A DNA stretch of 64,000 nt from Setophaga petechia. Lineage: Eukaryota > Chordata > Aves > Passeriformes > Parulidae. Where the stretch lies: contig JANCRA010000004.1 in assembly GCA_024362935.1 (NCBI GenBank), positions 26,837,121-26,901,120 on the forward strand. Reading direction: 5' to 3'. A program made the position numbers and the translations under genes. Of this stretch, positions 38,201 through 52,800 are shown piece by piece. The notes beneath the pieces are model-generated. The model was given only the letters and a program-made list of their open reading frames with translations, was not told the DNA's origin and searched no databases. Each line of letters begins with the position of its first letter. The first letter of the stretch is position 1.

Positions 38201-40763
38201 TCACTTTGGAGAGGGAGCCACACACAACAAACCATTCTGGAAAAAAACAAAATAGGCTAGAAAACTATTCTCTGTGCTGTTTTCCCTAACCTGCTTCTTA
38301 AAGACATGAACTATCAACTGCCTTCCTTGGAAAGAAAAAATTCTGACAGAATTTTCTCTGAATCTTGCTGCTTCGCTAAGTCAGAGAGAGGTGACTATTA
38401 TTTGTAGTGTTTCTTTCATGTAACAAGCACTTCATTTTCAATAGCCCTGCTTATCCCACAACATCCTCCAAAGATGTGGTTAGTTTTTAAGAGTACACTT
38501 GTAAATTAGTGTTCTGCTACTCAGCAGTGAGGATTTCCTTCTCTTAAAGAAGTAAAAATTGAATATATAGTACATAGAATACATATAGAATGTAGATTAT
38601 CCCAACAACAGAACTAAAGTAGTGAAGTTCTGTAACGCAATTTCATATTATTACTATCTTGACATGTGCAAATAACCTAATCTTCTATTTTAGCATGTAA
38701 AAGAAAAATTATTTGAGACTGTCACTAAACTAATTTTTTTCCAAATTTTAAGGAAGCTGAAAAGTGCTTGAAACCATTCGTTCAAATCAGGTATATTTTA
38801 ATTCCACAGCTAATTTAGTTTGAAGTTGGTGTACTACCCGCCTCATCTCTACCAATGAAAAGAGATACAGCAAACTATCAATGCCTTGCATTTCTTAAAA
38901 TAAAGCAATTCACTAATGTTGGCATACAACTCAGAAACCTTTTAATCTACACCAACCTTCATTTTAAAGAAATAAGCAAAACAAAATCATATTCCACTTA
39001 TCCCTGCTCAATATATTCACAGAACTGTTGTGCAGGGGTACATGCAGTTGCCTTCCTTCTACCACAGGGGCCAGCAACCCTGGCTTGTCTTTTCTTTCCT
39101 TTCGGATCTACCGGGGAAAAGACACTATTACAGAAGTTTGCAGCCATCCTCCCGTGTGGAGCCTCAAAGGGCAAAGCTGCTGGGCCATGCTTATCTGCAA
39201 ATCAAATCCTTGGCAGAAACAAGAGAAAGGAGAGGCCACAGCCAGACCAGGGATCTCTGAGAAGCCAGACATTTCCCAAGCCTGCAGCACCCAGGAGTGT
39301 CTACCTCAAAAAGAATGATATAAGAGGAAGATGAACAGTTTTATCGGTTCAGAGAAAATGCAAAACATGTAGGGGATGACTCTTTGAAATAAATTAGTTT
39401 AACTACATTTCTGCCCTAGCATTGGCTGAAGACAAGCTGACTTTCAGTGTTCTGCACTTCCTCAGCAGAGCTAATTAACATCACGTTCTTACGCTTCTGA
39501 TGGGGAGTAATTGTCCTTATGAGAAGCACTGCTGTTCATATTCCTCAGTAAGGCTACAGACTACTGCAGCCAGTCACGGCCCTGCTCCCCCAGTCTCAGT
39601 GCTCACTGTAGAGGATTGTGATGTTTTCTAAATAAGGAATAGAACGAAGATATAAGAATGAAAACATAGTCATGAACAGCAAGCTTTTTTAATAAATGGT
39701 ATATATATATTCTTTCTTACTTTTTAACTCTGAGGCCCCAGAGGCATCAGTAGGAATTTTACTTCTTTTCTCTCTGTATCTGGGCAGAAAGTTGCATGCC
39801 CTAATGCAATATGTGGCTCACAGCAAATAGCACAGCAGTGGCTACGCATGTCTGTCTGCTTCCTTTTTATATATACCCTGAGCAAGGATTTTTCTCATCT
39901 CATACATCATTCACAAACCACTGCAGTGATTCCCCAAAGTCTGTCTGTACCTTCAGCACAGTGAAGAAGAAGAAATGAGCTACTTTAAAAAGGCTGCCTT
40001 GTCTCTCTAAAAGACTGGCCTCTCACTGCACTGCAAAATCCCTGAGGCTGTATTTTTGGCAGCACCTCAGGAACAGTTTGCCCTTTAAGACTCTAAATGG
40101 GAAGAAAACAACAAAATTGGGGACACACATTCAGTATTTTAGTTGTTGCTCCAAGCCCACTCCTTTTATGACTCTGAAAGTTTGTAATTTTATTCAATAA
40201 GAACTCCCACAACCAGATAATGGCATTTCACATCACAGGTCTTTTAAGAGCAAAACCCATCTACCTGAAACATGGCAAGAAGAAAATAATTTATCAAAGC
40301 TGTGTTGAATAGTGAAATAAGCTGACTTACACTATGATTATATTTTGAGTTCATTCATTTTATAACATTATTGAGGAATAATTTTGAGCAACTGAGTACT
40401 TGGCAGACAGCAAATAATTGTGCAGCAGGCTGTTCATCAAAAGCCTCACAAGTTAATACAGAAGTTACACTCACCTGTTTTGTATCTGGATTCATTAGAT
40501 TTAAGCTGCTGGTGGAGATATTCAACATTATGCTCATTCCTGCAAACTGAAGATTGCTCTTTCCCAAGATGCTAGAAAGGACTTTGCTTGGTGGCTGTGA
40601 GGAGGGGGGGAAAAAGCAGATTTTTGTTCTCTGATTTTTTTTTGAATGACCTTCATTGTACGCAGGGTTAGTGGTGATCTTAAAGGCTTCTAAAAAATTT
40701 ATGACTTTTCAAAGATCATTAATTTGCAACAGCTGTTTTCCTCTGGAAATTATTTCTCATTTA

Positions 40764-40807
<44 letters not shown>

Positions 40808-43800
40808 ATAATAATAATAATAATAATAAATAATTATTATAATACTAGCCAAACAGTTCTTCATATACTCTTCACCAAAAAGAAAAAAATAGGGGTTTTG
40901 TGAGACAGCACCAGTGTCATCATCACCAAGGGACCAAGTAAGCCGACTAAGATGAATGCCTTCAGTCAGTATCATAAAACAAAAATAGCTTGTTCTATAA
41001 AAATAGCTTCAACTCTTGAAATTTACTGTTTGCTCTACATTTACTGACTGTTCTACCCCCCTGCCACATGGAAAGTGGGACTCCAGTGATAGCAATGGAA
41101 GGCTCACCAAATGGGATATAGAGTATTATGGACTGGATGACCTCTAAAGGTCCCTTCCAGCCCCAAACCATTCTATGACTTTGCTTGTAGACTTACGAAT
41201 AGGTTAAAGCCAAAGATATAGACAAGATATAGACAAATAAAACCTCTTTATGTTGGGGTAAATATGCATCTAAAATAAGTCTATGAATGTAATACAGGGG
41301 ATTAAATAGCATTGATAACTTTTATAGGCATTCCACCAGCTCTTAGGAGGTATTGCAGCAATAGAAATTATGCTGTCAAAGCAAAATTCTCACCTTTGAC
41401 AGCTATGGGGAACCACATAGCTGCGTGAGAGCAGCCATATTCAAGTAACCACAGCCTGTAAAAAACAAGGCTGCCCAGCAGTCACAGACCGAGCCCTTTA
41501 ACTTGCTCTGTTTGCACTGCTGAATATTTGTGCTGGTCATTAGAATATAAACACAAAATGACTGGAGACAGTGCTCTTCTGCCACTATGTTTGCACTTGT
41601 CCTAAGCTGCCTGCAAGCTTAGATGATTTTGTTCCTAGCAGTGTGGACACACTTGAGTTTTTGCAGTCCTGAAAGTTTACATACATTTAATTTGATCTTC
41701 TTTCCCTTCTGTTTAACTGATTAAAAATACACTACGTACATACTGGTCCTATGTAACATGTGCTGCACTATTTCAACCCTTTCATGTTACAGAGCTAGTA
41801 CTTCATTAAATTCTCTTTTGAACAAACTCTTTTGAGTATCTCCTCTTTCCTTAATCCTTCATGATTCCCAAGTCATGCCTAAGGATTACCAACCCATAGT
41901 GCAGGCAAATTGTGAAAATTTGGCTTCAGGAAGTACATGTCACCTTAACCAAATTGATATGCCACTAGTGGGAGAAACATGATGAACGTACAGACCAGCA
42001 AAAGACACGTCTTTGATATTTATCTGAAATTCTGTTGCTCTTTTCAACAACTTATAAGCAACATTACTTTTAAAATCTGTAATACAGCAAGGTGTCTCAC
42101 TAGTCACTTAGAACTCTGTTTAACTTATTTTTTCAGCTGCATTTTGTGTCGTTACGCTTTCCAAGAATAAAGATACTTTTGTCTTGACTTTCAAATTTAA
42201 AATGAAATGCCAGAGAACCAAGAAATGCCAATGAGATAAATTTGGTGGAGGTGAAACTGTAGCCTAATTTCTGACACAATTTCCAATCACACATGTCATA
42301 TATTACTGATTTTACCGGGATATGTTTCTCTATTGCAAACAAGTGGCATTTCATGGTATTCCTTTCTGCTGAGATTCTGCCTAAATGGTGGAGCAGCTAG
42401 GGAAGCAGGCAGACCTTTTCCTTCACCTGCACATTCTCCTCCTCTGCCCAAGAACACACACGAGGGCTATAATTAATTACTTTCTATGCTTCTTGCCTTA
42501 GAGATAGCACCACATCCCAGCTTTGCTCGCAGGTCTCTGGAAGAGACTGTTGAGAGCCATCAGTGCAGGAGCTGAGCCAAGGCTTCCTCCTCTCCCTGTA
42601 TGAAGACTCTAACTCCCAGCACACAAATAAAAATAAAAGCAAGGTAGTAATGATGTCAGGTACACACTGGACTCAGCATCAGCACTGGACACTGAGCATC
42701 AGCCATCGGTGTTTATGGAAAAAGCAGAGGGAACAAAGGATCACCTTATATGCTCTTTCCATTTCCAGAAATCAGTGATAACCAAACTCTTTAAAAGTCA
42801 TCAGTATATTTATCTTTCAAGAACAAATCTAGTCACTTTCAAAACTATGTATGTTTTGGGCTTCTGCTGTATCTTCCAGCACCTATTTCCATAATTTACT
42901 CATGCATTTCATGGAAAGACATCCCATTTGTTGGCTTTAACTCTTCCACCTGCAATCTACAAAAGAAAGAAAGTAAAAGCAGGAGGTTTCTATGGAAGGA
43001 ACATGAAGGCACAATCTTCATCCTAGATGTATTTATATTTCCAGATGCGTACAAAAGCAGATCCTGACCAAAAGGGCAAGTGACAACATACGGTGAGTAA
43101 AAACAGCCAATACTCTAAATGATTAATCAACTGCAATTCTCAAAGCTGCCTTAAAGTCACCTGCCTGCTGTGCCTGGTCTCCACTGTGCTGTACAGAGAA
43201 AATACAGTCAACTGCACTACAAGAAAAAAAAATACCTTTCGTTTCTTGAAGGCTCTTTTGGCACCAGGCATGGCTTCACAAACACGACTGATTGCTTCCC
43301 TGAAGAGACAGAAAAAAGCTTTATGGTAAAAGAATGTGTGGGATCCTTTATTACGCTTGAAATGCACTGGAGAGAACAGTTTCAACTGTATTTCTGTGCA
43401 CAAGTGAAGATAGTTAGCAGGTCAGTTAGCTTTCCTCTAAAAAAGAGAATGTTTCTTCACACTATTAAAAAGACCTTTTCTCACTGTAAATTAGAATATT
43501 GCTCATAATACCATCCTTCCAGTCTCACTTTTGTACATTGGTTAACACCTTTAAAAAAATGTTTCTTTTAATGTGAGAGTTAGAAAGCATAACTTTTCTT
43601 ACTACTATATTATGCACTTTTCCAATCAGAGCAAAACCACCAGGATTTAGACAGTATCAGAACCCTTGGTAATATAGACATTCTGTACAGTACACGGGAT
43701 GTACATTTTAATTATACTATTTCAATACAGTCTGAGTAGTTTATTAGTGGCTTTACATTTATATTACAGGGAACATCATTGCCTGAAACAATATTTTATT

Positions 43801-46800
43801 TCAGTTTTTTAACATTGCTTCATTCTTCCCATCACACTCAGATTAACTGAAAGAAATGTATGTCCAACATGGATTTGAATTTTTACTCTTTCATAGAAGA
43901 GTAACTCTACATCACAAAAACTCTTGAAATCATACTGCTCCAAACAAGTTTTACAGTTCCTTTCAGTATTTAGCAACTTATTATCTGAATGGTTAATCTG
44001 GTCAGTGTTTAGAATTTGCTGCTGTACACACACAGGCCTTCCCTCTGACCACTAGGTACAAGACTTTAATAGGCTTGTTCCACTGCAAGACAGAATGGAG
44101 CAAAGGTGACCCCCAACTTTGTTTAACTATTTCTTATATGTATTGGGACTAACAGCAGACTATATTTAGAGCCAAAACCATGCAAATAACAAATATTTTA
44201 AGCAAAAACCCCCAAAATTCAAAACCAAACCAACCAACCAACCAAGCCAGAAAACAAAATAATAGGAAACAATGAACTACAAGATAAAGAACAGCCAAAA
44301 TAATCAAAACCTTGAAACATCATCTAAATAAAGACATAACTTATATTAACTTTATGCCATGTGCTGTATATTCCAACTCTGCACAGTATCACCAAGTGAG
44401 TCAGGAGAACAATGCCAGACACATATACCAGCATTCAACTTGTAATGGCTTAGCAAACGTGACAGATTATATGAGGTGGCGATCAGTAACTGATATACAG
44501 TCATGCCTTGTGTGCTTTTAGCTTGGACCCAGTTCAAAGCTGGAATCACCTGGAAGAATCACATTTTATTGATTTGGGGAGATGGGTGGTTGGGGCAATG
44601 GAATACACCTTGAATCAGGTTTATAGTCCTGCCATTCTGAAGAAATGTGAGATTTATAGCGAGAGATGGTTAAAAAAAATCTTTCAAGCACACTATCTTT
44701 TCTTCAGGTCTAGAGGAGAGGTGGTTTGTTCCGTAACTTGTCCTATGCCTTTTTTTCCCCCACCTACATCAGTTTATCTAATAAAATTGCCTCTCACTAC
44801 AAACCCTGCCTTGCATATGCACTCAGACCATTATAGTTAAAATACCCCATTTCACGGTTCAGCACCTGTACTTAGCTCCCACCTTCACCACATTTTTTTT
44901 ACTCCAATCAAGTGTTTTAGTTAAAGTAATTACTAGATTTTCTTACAGGGCAAGTAAAAAGCAGTTGGTTTAAAAAAACATGTCTGATGCATCTTGGAAA
45001 TAAAGCACAGCAAGCATCAGACAATGATCACCATAATACTGAGACAAGGATAACTCCTGAAAATGTAACCAGGGAGAAGTAAATAGTACACCTCTCAAAA
45101 GAAAAATTCACTAAAAATGCTTTTCTTTGATTCATGAAAAACAAGCAGACATCATCTTTTACAGAGTCATCCTCACTGGCTACTGAGCTAAAACTTGTGG
45201 TTTCCCATCTCTTTCTTCTGCTGAAGCAAATCCTTCGGAGCTAATAGAAAGGGAAGTTCAGGCCAGTGGCAGTCTCCAGCCCACTTCAGTCTTTCAGACC
45301 CATGCCTCTTGCTTCACCAGATGTGTCTGAGTTTCCCTGGCATTTTCACTGCAAGCTGCTCTCACAGAGACATGACCAACACTTGTCACCTCTTCATCTA
45401 TTCAGCTGAACTTGTCTGTTCAGCTGGTACATTGAGTAGGTTTTGCCTCTCACAGAAAGGACTTGGATTTCTGAGATATGTGCTCGAGGGATTAGTTATT
45501 AAATTAGTCTATCATTTCCTTTCTCTTCCTATTTGCCCACATCATCTTCTCTCTGTAGTGGCAGCACAGAACTTAGAGAAAGATAAGGGGATTTTCAGGC
45601 CACTGCACCCAACAAAAAAATGTGTGCAATCTTGTTGTTTTTCTAGGGCAGGGTTGGGTCTGGTACCAGTACCTCTCCTATCTGTCAGATCCTGATAACC
45701 AGACATTAATTGTGTTACTCAATAGATTCATCTGATTCAAGGACCTTGTTGATCAAAACTGCCACTTGAGATAGGAGTGGAAATAACTAGGCAAAAAAGC
45801 TGAAACCCAGGGCAAGGCTTCACAAGGCAGCCTTGACTACTCCTACCATGCCCTGTCTTGGCAGAGCAGAGCAGACTTTAAAAAAAACCCCTAACAAAGA
45901 AAGAAAACCAACCAACCAACCAACCAAAAAAAACCCCAACCCAACCAAAAAACCCCCCGTAAAAAAAACCAAACCAAAACAAAACAAAAAACTAGGCTAC
46001 TTGTCCTCTCACTCCATAAAAAAGCAATATTCAGTTTCCTGCTATCTGTCTTCCTTTTCGTAATATATCTTGGTTTTACAGAACTCAGTGTTCCCAAAGG
46101 CTATGGGAAGACTGGGAATCTTTGGGTTTTGAACCTCTGTGAATACTAAATCTATTCAAGAAACTGCAGGGTTCAAGTTAACAATGCTTTTAGTGAAAAT
46201 GCTTGGAACTTCAGAAAACATATTCATAGAGCAATTCTGTGTAATCAAGGTCAGAGTGTCCTGGCAGCGACTCTTTGCATGCCTGCAACAGAAGGCACAG
46301 TACTTTTCCTGTGTGGGAGTTAAGGAATCTAGAAGCAGTATTTGAAGAAAATAAGAAGAATAAGGACGACTAAACATCTGTCACTGAACTAAAATATGCA
46401 TTTCATCCAAGGGCCGCCAAGACACTTAGAGGAATGGAGCACCTTTTCTATAATAAGAGGTTAAGAACTGGGATTCCTCAGCCTTGAGAAGTGAAGGCTT
46501 TAGGGTGAACTAACAGCTGTCTTGCAGCAGCTGAAGGGAGCCTACAAGAAAGGTGAAGAGAGACTTTTTACAAGAGCATTTAGTGATAAGATGATGGGAA
46601 TGGCTTCAAACTGAAATGGTAGGTTGAGACAAGATATTAGGAGGAAATTCTCCACTGTGATGGAGGTGATGCACTGGAACAGGTTTTCCAGAGAAGCTGT
46701 GGGTGCCCCAGCCCTGGAAGTGCTCAGGACCAGGTTGCATGGGGCTGCAAGCAACCTAGTCCAGTGACAGGTTTCCCTGCCCATGGCAGGGGATTGGAAC

Positions 46801-49800
46801 TGAGTGGTCTTTACAGTTCTCTCCAACCCAAATAATTTTATGATTCTGTGACAGTTCCCCAACCAGATAGCCAGATTGCCTAGTGATGTTGAAAGGATGG
46901 CCTAAAGACTTCTTTTTAGCTTGCACTGCTAGGAAGGACAGTGTAGATGTAACCATTTTTTTTCAGCAAATCAAATTTGGAAATGCCTCAGCAGCACAAA
47001 CACCTGATATAAATCAAGCCCAGGAACAGGTATTGCCACCAGGCTGAGCATGCCATCACCTGACTTGTGCATGGAAACCCTTGCCTAAGGAAGGCAAAAC
47101 CAAAAGTTCTGTATATATCTGCATATATATCTGGCTAGGTATTGCACAATTTGGGCAAGCTGGATGTGATTAGATTTGTTTCCTTTCTAATAGGAAAATT
47201 ATTTGACATAGACAGATATTACACCTTTTTAAGCCACATTCTGCTTCATTAGCTAGGCTCAGATAAAAATCGGTGTAGAGTTATGCTGATCTCTTGTAAA
47301 ATTAGTTATTGTGCTGTCTGCAGTAAGGACCACATGCTGAGTTCCAAATCTGCCCAAGAGTATTTTCTGCTTTGCAGATGGTCATACTGTGGAGTCATTT
47401 TCTTGGCACAAAACATGTTGCGTATTTTGAATATAATTTCAGCATTCAAGTGCATTCAGAAAAAAATCACCAATATTCATTTTCTGAGATTGCTTTAAAG
47501 TGGCTTGACATCTGAGAAAGAGGAAAGGACATTTTACATTGCCATTTAGTTTCATTAAAAAGGCTAATGCCCTGGTATCGTTCATAGCTTTAGTGAAATT
47601 TTATTCTGTTATACAAAGTAGTCCACTCAGGAAGTTCAAATGTTTTCCTCTATGAAACATCATCACATGAAAATACTCTCCATTTTTTGATTTTGCTGTT
47701 CTTGTTCCTAATTAATGTTATTTAATTGATTAAACCCCCGAATTCTGGAACTCATCTTTCAGGGAAATTACATACACATAGAAAAAATACAGATTTTCTC
47801 AGCATATTTGAAAAAAAGTAAAACCATTTCAAATAATGAGATGAGAAAATGTGACTACATTTTAGTATGAAATGTTTTGCTTCAAAATATTTAAAACTTA
47901 CTAATACTCCATTTTAAAGATATTCTAGTGACCTAGAAGTTCCCAAGTTTACTTCTCCCCACCTCAAAAGCTTAGGACTTCACAGGTTGAAAGACAGCAA
48001 AAGACTGACTTTTTAAATGGAAGAACTGTTCAGAAGGTTCACAGTTATTTCTTAACAGTACTAAGTTCCTGTCAATTTTAACCATTACCAAATATTGTAC
48101 CAGTATTTGCTGAGGAGAAACAAAGTCTGTACTAAATTTAAAAATAACTTGCTTCTGAGAAAGTAATAATAATAAAAAAGAAACAGAGACCAAAAATACA
48201 TTTTTAGAAGTCTGTTTAATTATCGAAATACTTTTTGTTCATTTGCAAAACAGGCAAAATGAGCATGCACTGTCTGAAGTAGCACAGGGGACATTGACAA
48301 CCTCCAAAGACTAAACCAGTGTTTGACAGCAGATTGGCCATGTCTGGAGGATGCAAGGCTGAAGAAGTAACTAAGGAGAATGAATCAACAGTATGGAAAG
48401 AAAGGGGAGGCTAACTGTGGCGAAGGTGCACCTACTGCCATGCATCCAGAGTACCATGCAGCAGCACCCCTGAGGGGAAACCCCCACAGAAACTGGAGCA
48501 GAGACCAAATGATGCCATTTGTTACCATCCTGACCAAAATGAAGCCCGTCTTCATGGAAAACCTGGAAGAAAACTTTTGTGGAATAAGGTGACATCAAGC
48601 AGATGTATTGCGCAAGCTGGTCTCACTTGTAGAGCATGGAGACGACTCTTCTTTTCCTTTTTGTCAGCTACCCATTCTGTTTCTTCACATGAAGTATTCT
48701 CACATGTAGAAAATCTAAAAGCAGAAAATGAAAGGAAGCTGGCCAACTTAATTTTTGCTTTACTGAATAAATTTATACACTCAGGTGGTTGACTTTGAAT
48801 ACCACATGCCATTAGATATGTAGTCTGCAATCTATCTAATGGTAGTTACTCTTATGCTCCTGCATCTTCAGAGTGAGATTTCCCTTAATCAATGCAGTTT
48901 GAAGAACTCTTTTGATTTCACTGGCAAAAAAACTCTTTATCCATTGGTATGCTCAGTGCTCTGTTCTCAGCATTTACAGATGACCTAACTTTTTAAGGAA
49001 TATTTGATACAACTTCTTTAAAATTGATACCATCTTCCATAACATGCAAGTAAGTTTCAGAAAACCCAGTCTCATTCATCAGGAACATAGAAATCTACCC
49101 GATCTTGATGATTTCTTCTAACACAACAGTTCTGAACAATGGTCTTATTTAAGAAATGTAGAATGAAACTTGTTTATCCTACTGGCGCAAACTTGTTTAT
49201 CCTACACCTTAACTATATCTCAACTCTGCATGCCTACTGAGCTTTGATGAACATAAAGTAAGGGTATGTGAAACCTTGGTTTTGAATGTACAGCTACAAA
49301 ATCTTCCCTATAGACAGCCCTCTAACTGTCAAGAATATAGTCAATGACAGAAAAAGCAACTAAAAAAAAGGTACTTTAAGGTTTACATCTGCTAAGTAGC
49401 TCAATCCCTTAACATCTTTTATGACCTTCAGGCTTTTTTCCACTCAACCTGGTCTCTAGCTACTTATCATAGTCCTGGTCAGAGAAATAGAGAGAGAAAT
49501 TAAAATTGTTTTCTGTTGCTTAATCAGGATCATAGTAATCTCCAAACTGGGCTGAGCCTCAGTTCATTTACTAAAGTATTTTCTCTCAAAGAGTAGATAT
49601 TAGCAGATATTTCAAAGGCAGACACAGGAAACTTCACAGAAGTAGAGTGAAAACATTTAGTCTAACAATATTTTTCTCCAATGCCTGGCTTCATGTCCAA
49701 AGCAGGGCTTTGGAGAGGTATCTTACAAAAGCTCTGTGTAAGACAGATGACATTTTATAAATATCTGGGTTGTGTTTGCCAGAAAGGACTGTTCAGCATT

Positions 49801-52800
49801 GATGAACTGTCTGGTGTGATTGGACATATCATGTGAACAACACACAAGTTCCTCACACCATCAATTATTTGTGTAATCAAGCTGCCAGGTGCTGTTAGCA
49901 GAACTTGAGAGTTGTTTTGGTTTCCAGATTTCTGTCAGTTGTTAACTTTGTGCTGTAATTTGCATTTAAAATGTGTTAAGACCACTCTGCTTCATGTCAT
50001 GCTTCTGCAGACCCATGTGGAGTCACCATCTTTCTGAGAATCCAGGATACAGTGATATCCGTAACTGCTTCCCTGACTATTTGGCTTCCAACTTTCTACC
50101 TTCCCCATCCTCCGAGAGGCTCTCTGTTTTCTTTAAAAGGCACATGGACTGGGGGAGCTCATTTAATTGCTCTCATTCTGGCTTTGCATTACCATGTATT
50201 AGTAAAATTATTTCAAATATTAGGTAACAATTTCCAACTAAAACCACACTGAAAAGGAAAGATTCCAGTCTTAGGCATACAAAAACATATTCTACCACAT
50301 GTCTGTGCTAATAACAGCTTAACTAGCAATTGTAAATTATTCTCAATCTATCAGGCACTATAGCTGTCATTGTCCCACTCAGAGGTATGCTGTTTGAATT
50401 ACAAGGATGTCTCCATCCACTTTTGAGACTCCTGCTTCCTGGTGAACCAAGCAGCAGCTAGCACCTCATGCTTCCTGCAGCTTTAATTCTGAAGTAGCTC
50501 TGCCCACCTCTTCCTGCAACTGCAAATGGTCTATGTGTTCTGCCATCTCCTATCGCCACCCCACAGACAGAGTTCTCGTGGAAGAAGGCAGAGATAAAAC
50601 ACACTCACCTTTAAGCATGGCAGCATGTTAAGGATGACACTGTATGCAGAATTCACTGCAGATAACATATTACCTATCAGCCTTCAAGAATCACAGGAGA
50701 CACATTCTTGCTTTTCAATGTCTTCCACCCTTTCTTTCAGTGATGCTTGCTGACAATGTCTGCAAACAACACAGATACAGGTGAAACACTACATCAACTA
50801 AACTGTTTCATATTGTTTAGCACTGGACTCAAATACAACTCTAACATTTGGATTTTTACCATCTCTCTCCAGGGATATTGGCATAAATGGATTTGGTTTA
50901 ATAATTTTATGAATTAATAATTTTAAGAATTTTATGAATTTTGGGCCTCAAATCTGGAGAGGAAGATTTTTCAAGCTGTTCATCCCAATAGAGTTAATGT
51001 AGTTACTGAGATCAGAGTTTGGATTTGGGTCCACTGCTGATATGAGGTATTTCTGTCCTCTGACCTACTGCTATTAAAACAATGTGCAAAGTAATATTTT
51101 ACTCAGCATGGGGAGGTGTGACTTCATGATGTTGCATGCAGTAAATGGATTTTGTTCAATAAAATACCAGTGAACATGCATCCTTGTAGTTCAGACTCAG
51201 ATGTACAACAAACAGTGCATGCAACATCTAATTCAAACCAGTGCATAAGTGACTCATGCACACCATACAAAAGTGAGGACGCATTATTCTACTATAGCTT
51301 TAACAATAAGCAAAGAAACATATTACATGAATTGCAAACACTGCAAACACTGCACATATTACAAAAGAATTTTACCTGATTGTTAAGATTTTTTTTTACA
51401 AAAAGCCTGAAGGCATAAAGAGCCTGGCCACAGAAGCTTAAGAGTGGCCCCTTTCTATGACGATGATGGTAGGTTTCAGATGAACTTTAACCACTTGCCA
51501 CCCATGGTTAGCTCAGTAGTCTTGTCTGCTGTTCCTCCACCACGCTGAAAATTAAATGCTTTTGTCTTGCTGCCCAAGAAAGTCATGTTGACTTCACATG
51601 TGTTACAAGAATTATCACTGGGTAATCAAAGATGCAGCACGTGAATTCAGCTGGCTTTCATTTATCATTATGTGTAATGACTGACCGTTGTCTGGCGCAT
51701 CCTCTTATTTGCTCAAAGATTCATATGACATTTCATTCATTAAAGGAAAGAATAAATACAATACAACTGATTAATACTACTCTAGTTCTTCTATTTCCCC
51801 TGTAAGGAGAGAATCTTGAGACTTGAGAATATGTGTAATGATAAATGCAAGAAACTGTTAGAAATTTTACATAACTGTTCATTTTTCCTTCAACTCAAAA
51901 TTAGGGCAGTAATATCACTGCAAGGTGCCACCAAGGTTATTAAGATCTGATGAAGAGTATGCCAAGTGTTTGCTCACTGCTCTCACATGAAGATAAATTT
52001 ATTCCTGCAAGTTTTAACATTATATTGTACAAAAAATGAAAAGGCAAAATAAATACAAGTTACAGGATAGGATAGGTAAGACAGCATTAGATGGCACAAG
52101 TCAATATTTTACAGGACTGCAAGAAAGGAAAGGTTACTGGCCAAAGTATTTACTCTGGGTCTTTGATGCAGTTCAAGAAATTGAAGCCAAAGTTCTTAAT
52201 TTGTCAGATACGTCCATGCATGCACACTGATGTATATACTTTCCTAATGCATTATAACAGCTGTGATTTCAAAGCCATTCCAATTATCTACACAACCTTT
52301 TCACATAAATTTCTTACCTCTAATTCACCAGATAAGTGGAAATCTCAGTCCAATTTTTAAGTAATGTCTAAGCGCTCACTCAACAATTTAAGTGCCATTT
52401 ACAAGCACTAATTCATTTAATCACAGAGTTGTCTGTGACTGGGACTTAGAGTTTGTCTAAAATAACACCAGGAGTTTTCAAGCAGAGCAGGAGACTACAC
52501 GTCATGTGGTGCTCCCATTACTGAGCACCACAATTTTTTCCTTCTAGGAACTGACGCTGCTTATTTAACTTTTGGGGATTTGCTCATCCTCAAAGTTGAC
52601 AGAGACATAAAGTGACATATGCAATAACTTGAAGGCAGAAAACAGGCAAAGTTAGGATTCCTAATAACTGACTTCCTGTGTTTAAGCTCTGCAACATGGA
52701 GAAAAACTAAGGTTAACAAAGGAGGCAGGGACAGGCATGTGATGCAGTGCTAGAAAGGGAGTAAGTGCTTTCTATGTGTCAAACATGATGCCTACTTATT

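Larger units (their letters stand above)
40595..43235 (-). other. SHC3: SHC3 intron
   Basis: 2.6 kb. Holds the compound ACT/AAT microsatellite (40768-40827), a CR1 tail (41098-41181) and a short GATATAGACAA duplication near 41214-41235. The rest is unassigned. Confidence 0.7.

Noticed and set aside
38855..39334. 159-codon + ORF in an SHC3 intron
   Set aside because: No domain, overlapping frames of similar openness, no splice or start support.
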